Assembly (NCBI RefSeq): GCF_011045835.1
Contig: NZ_CP047349.1
Span: 1,488,001-1,552,000 of the forward strand
DNA length: 64,000 nucleotides
From: Proteus terrae subsp. cibarius
Lineage (GTDB): Bacteria; Pseudomonadota; Gammaproteobacteria; Enterobacterales; Enterobacteriaceae
Reading direction: 5' to 3'
Position numbers and translations under genes: made by a program. Shown here in pieces: positions 61,471 to 64,000 of this stretch. The notes beneath the pieces are model-generated. The model was not told where the DNA came from. It did no database searches and saw only the letters and a program-made list of their open reading frames with translations. The first letter of the stretch is position 1. Every line of letters begins with the position of its first letter.

Positions 61471-61619
61471 AACCTTTAATCGTCATTATCGGCTTTATCC
61501 TTGCATTACTCATTACAGTCGCTGGTGGCATTTATCTCTCGATTGATAACTCATGTACTAAAGATCACGTTAGTTTAGAAAAGCGCTGTCAGATTGCACT
61601 CTCACATCATCGGTATTAA
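61461..61619 (+). CDS. Small single-span membrane protein of the lysis region
   Basis: 52 residues: MLWKPLIVIIGFILALLITV forms one transmembrane helix, followed by a short tail with two Cys (C33, C43). GGAG lies 7 nt before the ATG at 61461. The position between lysozyme and Rz genes is typical for small holin-associated or unknown prophage proteins. It is two codons from the Rz start, so it was part of the lysis operon. Confidence 0.6.
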   Translation: MLWKPLIVIIGFILALLITVAGGIYLSIDNSCTKDHVSLEKRCQIALSHHRY

Positions 61620-61621
61620 TC

Positions 61622-62067
61622 ATGAGATACGGGAAACTCTATGCCATCATCGCGATGGTAGGCATTATTGTGGGTAGCTATTGGGTGATTAACTGGCAAG
61701 CTAACAGGATTAATTTACTGACAGATACCAACAAAAAACTGACTGTGGCGCTCGAAGAACAGAAGTCTATTAATACTGATTATCAAGCACGCATAATGCG
61801 ATTAAATCAGTTGGATATTCAATATACGCAGGAGTTAGCGAATGCCAAGAATGAAATTAGCCACTTGCGTGATATTAGTGAGCGCCATCCTGAGCGGGTG
61901 TATATCAAAGCCGAGTGCCCAAAAAGCAAAACCACTCCCGCGCAACCACCGCCCGATCTACTGACACCGCTATCAGAAATTATTGGTTACTCAGAGAGCG
62001 AAGTACAGAATCAGAGCAAATGATTAAAGGGTTACAACATTACATTAAAACTGAGTGTTTGAAATAA
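61622..62067 (+). pseudogene. Rz i-spanin, frameshifted
   Basis: The first frame encodes an N-terminal anchor (AIIAMVGIIVGSYWVINWQA) and a coiled coil up to ERHPERVYIKAECPKSK. The natural C-terminus appears one frame back: ATTARSTDTAIRNYWLLRER, then STESEQMIKGLQHYIKTECL and K before TAA at 62065-62067. Loss of one base in the A-rich stretch around 61921-61933 explains both halves. The present frame instead ends at 62023 in a tail that belongs to Rz1. The product lacks its Rz C-terminus, which in lambda contacts Rz1, so lysis function is doubtful. A sequencing error in the A-run is the alternative. Confidence 0.85.
61842..62023 (+). pseudogene. Rz1 o-spanin embedded in Rz, frameshifted
   Basis: In the +1 frame inside Rz, MPRMKLATCVILVSAILSGC is a lipoprotein signal with lipobox LSGC, followed by ISKPSAQKAKP. 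The reading then hits a stop at 61962-61964 after 40 codons. The proper Rz1 tail, QPPPDLLTPLSEIIGYSE, resembling the lambda Rz1 end QPPPDWQTPLNGII, is now in the Rz frame and ends at TGA 62021-62023. The same single-base loss that breaks Rz thus also breaks Rz1. Confidence 0.82.
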
Positions 62068-62266
62068 AAATCATTAATTAAATGCTTGTGATTGTTTTGA
62101 TAAATAAATAATACAATTAAATTTTAGGTTATTAAAAATAATATTGCTTTCAATCCGTATTAATACTTGTTAATTATATGGTTATAAATTTTAATCTTCA
62201 TTAATTTATCTAATTGTCAGATTTTATTTTTTAATTGTTATTTTTTGTAAATAGTGTTTTTTTTAA
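62068..62266. other. AT-rich spacer upstream of the MerR-type promoter
   Basis: About 200 bp, strongly AT-rich. No ORF or structured element recognised. Confidence 0.4.
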
Positions 62267-62297
62267 TTGACTCTGGAGTTGACTCCATACTTATACT
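62267..62297 (+). promoter_or_regulatory. MerR-family-type promoter with 19-bp spacer
   Basis: TTGACT (62267-62272) and TATACT (62292-62297) are separated by 19 bp, the over-long spacing used by MerR-type activators. The spacer holds the dyad TGGAGTTGACTCCA (62274-62287), closely resembling ZntR and related MerR-family operators. It lies 70 bp upstream of the BOF-family gene. The regulator is not in the window; the inducer (metal, oxidant or aldehyde) cannot be told. Confidence 0.8.
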
Positions 62298-62366
62298 CTA
62301 ATCAGATACAAAAATAAGGACTAACAAATAACCTTAATAAATAGTTATTAATCCCTAGGAGGATTT

Positions 62367-62750
62367 ATGAAAAAGTTATTAGTGGTTGGGATGTTAAGTG
62401 CGGCAGTATTAAGTTTATCCTTTAACGCAATGGCTAATTATAATGGTAATCATCAAGTAAATAGTGGTGGGTTTGTTTCACAATCAACATCTGTTACTAG
62501 TGTATCAAATGTAGATAATCTCCCAAATAATAGCACAATAATTATCGAAGGATTTATTGTTAGAAATATTACCCATAACGTATATGAATTTAAAGATGAT
62601 TCTGGAAGTATCCGTGTAAAAATTGATAATGATAAGTGGAATGGCCTTAATGTTTCATCTGATACAAAAATTCGGATAGAAGGAAGAATTGATAACCACC
62701 TAGTTCAAGATGAAATAAACATAGGTAGAATATCTCTAGTAGGGCAATAA
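62367..62750 (+). CDS. Periplasmic BOF (OB-fold) stress protein, YgiW/YdeI family
   Basis: A 127-residue exported protein: signal peptide 1-23 (ending AMA/NY), then the bacterial OB-fold domain. Family text is seen in VDNLPNNSTIIIEGFIVRNI, YEFKDDSGSIRVKIDNDKWNG and IRIEGRIDNHLVQDEINIGR, the usual DxW region and final VEV/ID strand. YgiW/YdeI/VisP proteins help survival against peptides, oxidants and envelope stress. GGAGGA lies 5 nt before the ATG. A MerR-type promoter drives it and a hairpin terminator follows. Confidence 0.9.
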   Translation: MKKLLVVGMLSAAVLSLSFNAMANYNGNHQVNSGGFVSQSTSVTSVSNVDNLPNNSTIIIEGFIVRNITHNVYEFKDDSGSIRVKIDNDKWNGLNVSSDTKIRIEGRIDNHLVQDEINIGRISLVGQ

Positions 62751-62756
62751 CAACTC

Positions 62757-62792
62757 AATCAAGGTCGTGCAAAACATGGCCTTGATTTTAAA
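62757..62792 (+). terminator. Rho-independent terminator of the BOF gene
   Basis: AATCAAGG pairs with CCTTGATT across a loop, followed by TTTAAAAG. Moderate T-tract; some readthrough to the next small gene is possible. Confidence 0.72.
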
Positions 62793-62823
62793 AGAAATTA
62801 TAAAAATAAAAGGGAGTGTAATA

Positions 62824-62994
62824 ATGAGACTATTAAAAGGCCCGATTAGTTATTTATTTATAATAATCTTAATTGCAATATCCTTTATTTATCGTGACTC
62901 AATTTTATTACTCTATAATTATGTTATATCTCAACAAGATTCAATTTCTCAAATTTTAGATAGTGTTAATAAAGTTATGACGCTATTTCAGTAA
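62824..62994 (+). CDS. Small hypothetical membrane protein
   Basis: 56 residues with one or two hydrophobic segments (SYLFIIILIAISFIY, ILLLYNYVI). AAAGGGAG lies 8 nt before the ATG at 62824. No family recognised. It may be co-expressed with the stress gene upstream by readthrough. Confidence 0.5.
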   Translation: MRLLKGPISYLFIIILIAISFIYRDSILLLYNYVISQQDSISQILDSVNKVMTLFQ

Positions 62995-63593
62995 ATGAAA
63001 ATATAGGTGTCGAATTTTCTTTTATTCATTGTAATAAAAACAATGTATATATATGAAAATGGTATCTTTGTTGATTAATAAAATATCTCTGTGATTTATA
63101 ATTACAGGGCTTTTGATAACTTAAAATAGATTTAAAACTATCAATGTGTTCGCAATTGGCTTGTTGGTGAAGTTAAATGTCATTAATGCTTTCATGCGCT
63201 TAATTTCTTGTCTTAATATAAATGAAAGTTTTATAATGTGGATGCTAATGTTATATGTAAGTATATTTACCAGATGGCATCGATAGGTGTTAGATAATTA
63301 TTTATAAATGGAATAAATAATTAAACAAGGATTAAATGATATTAGAATAGAGAGCGAAAACAGAGTCATAACCTCAAGAGAATGATATGGAAAATTGAAT
63401 AACAGAGATTTTCTTGATAGTTCTTTTTCTAGGAATATTACTTATGGCAGTTGTATAACTTGAAGGATACTCTGTAAAAATTTAATTGCTGAGGCCATAG
63501 GCATGGGTATTCTTGCTAGAATAAGTAATTTATTGTCGGTGGCTATACTAGAAAGCAATCATCAATAGAAACTGATGTTGTCAGAAATAAACC
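62995..63593. other. AT-rich region without recognisable genes
   Basis: About 600 bp between the small membrane gene and the HNH remnant. No ORF, RNA or repeat that I can support; a 21-codon frame at 63503-63568 is noted separately as rejected. In an intact lambdoid prophage this stretch often holds short unknown late genes. Confidence 0.4.
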
Positions 63594-63931
63594 ATGAAAA
63601 AACGTAATGTCTATGGTGGTCGATGGGCTAAAGCGCGATTAGCGTTTCTTAATGAACATCCACTTTGTGTTATGTGCCAAGAGCAAGGACGTATTACTGC
63701 TGCCACAGTAGTTGACCACATTACTCCACATCGTCTTAAAGAAGCACTTGAATCAGGTGATAAAGAACATATCGTAAAAGCCCAAGCCTTATTCTGGGAC
63801 GCAAAGAACTTCCAAAGCTTCTGCAAACTACATCATAACTCAACAAAAAAAGTATTGAAAAGAGTGGCAAATTCATTGGCTGTAATGCGGATGGCATTCC
63901 ACTCAATCCCAATTATCATTGGTATCAATAA
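63594..63931 (+). pseudogene. Phage HNH endonuclease, frameshifted
   Basis: The first frame gives MKKRNVYGGRWAKARLAFLN, EHPLCVMCQEQGRITAATVV, DHITPHRLKEALE and FQSFCKLHHNSTK. This is an HNH nuclease of the type found beside phage terminases: CxxC and CxxHH zinc ligands and the DHI core. At a run of seven A (63845-63851) the frame shifts: the natural end SIEKSGKFIGCNADGIPLNP then NYHWYQ and stop is in the next frame. Eight A would restore one ORF of 112 codons. The catalytic core lies before the shift, so a product with an altered tail could still be made. A sequencing error in the run is possible. Confidence 0.85.
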
Positions 63932-64000
63932 CACCATGAAATACAGAGTAGGGATGGGTAAAAGTTCAAATACTTTCACCCTGGTCCACTTGAAGGTGGT

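Noticed and set aside
63503-63568. 21-codon frame starting MGILARISNLLSVAI, reminiscent of a PspA N-terminus
   Set aside because: Too short, resemblance limited to a few residues, no continuation of PspA homology in any frame.

Overview
The window is a chromosomal segment from a low-GC enterobacterium of the family Morganellaceae, most likely the genus Proteus. The evidence is AT-rich DNA, E. coli-type gene blocks with Proteus-like protein divergence, and an rne-rluC / fab / lolCDE / phoPQ / icd backbone. I cannot fix the species from the sequence alone. I recognised no tRNA, rRNA or CRISPR array.

Left part (1-10 kb, mixed accessory and core). The left edge cuts a minus-strand gene for a secreted class A acid phosphatase (PAP2) whose visible 3' end carries an autotransporter passenger repeat. 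An octanucleotide tandem repeat (7 x TTCATTTA) lies upstream of it. Next come a thiamine-diphosphate 2-oxo acid decarboxylase divergent from a LysR regulator, D-lactate dehydrogenase (dld), exonuclease I (sbcB), a FosA-type fosfomycin glutathione transferase, and a LacY-family sugar symporter with a CRP-like site and LacI-type operators.

Core part (10-54 kb). In order: tmaR, rne and rluC; the fatty-acid/ribosome cluster yceF-yceD-rpmF-plsX-fabH-fabD-fabG-acpP-fabF-pabC-mltG-tmk-holB-ycfH; then hinT-ycfL-lpoB-thiK-nagZ-ycfP-ndh, a ycfJ-like gene without its glycine zipper, mfd, lolCDE, cobB, pepT, roxA, phoPQ, purB-hflD-mnmA, nudJ-rluE and icd. Gene order follows E. coli K-12, but ptsG/fhuE, nagK and potABCD, which interrupt this order in K-12, are absent. 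These genes join phospholipid and fatty-acid synthesis, cell-wall recycling and PBP1b control, lipoprotein export, DNA repair and Mg2+/polymyxin sensing.

Right part (54-64 kb, decayed lambdoid prophage with cargo). Just after icd lie the last ~33 codons of a tyrosine integrase, fused within about 10 bp to the 3' part of an antiterminator Q gene, so the whole early region has been deleted. A cold-shock module follows: a cspA-type leader with cold box, a Csp protein, and a 46-codon zinc-ribbon microprotein of the YmcF/YnfQ type that has no AUG/GUG/UUG start. Cargo genes come next: a two-gene HEPN operon bracketed by duplicated terminators, an Hsp20, an IbrA/IbrB pair, a methyltransferase, an orphan AB5-toxin B subunit (PltB/SubB-like) and a periplasmic MliC/PliC-type lysozyme inhibitor. 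The late lysis genes (lysozyme, Rz, Rz1) are broken: one single-base loss in an A-rich tract knocks out both overlapping spanin genes. A BOF-family stress protein with a 19-bp-spacer MerR-type promoter and a frameshifted HNH endonuclease close the window. The rest of the prophage presumably lies to the right.
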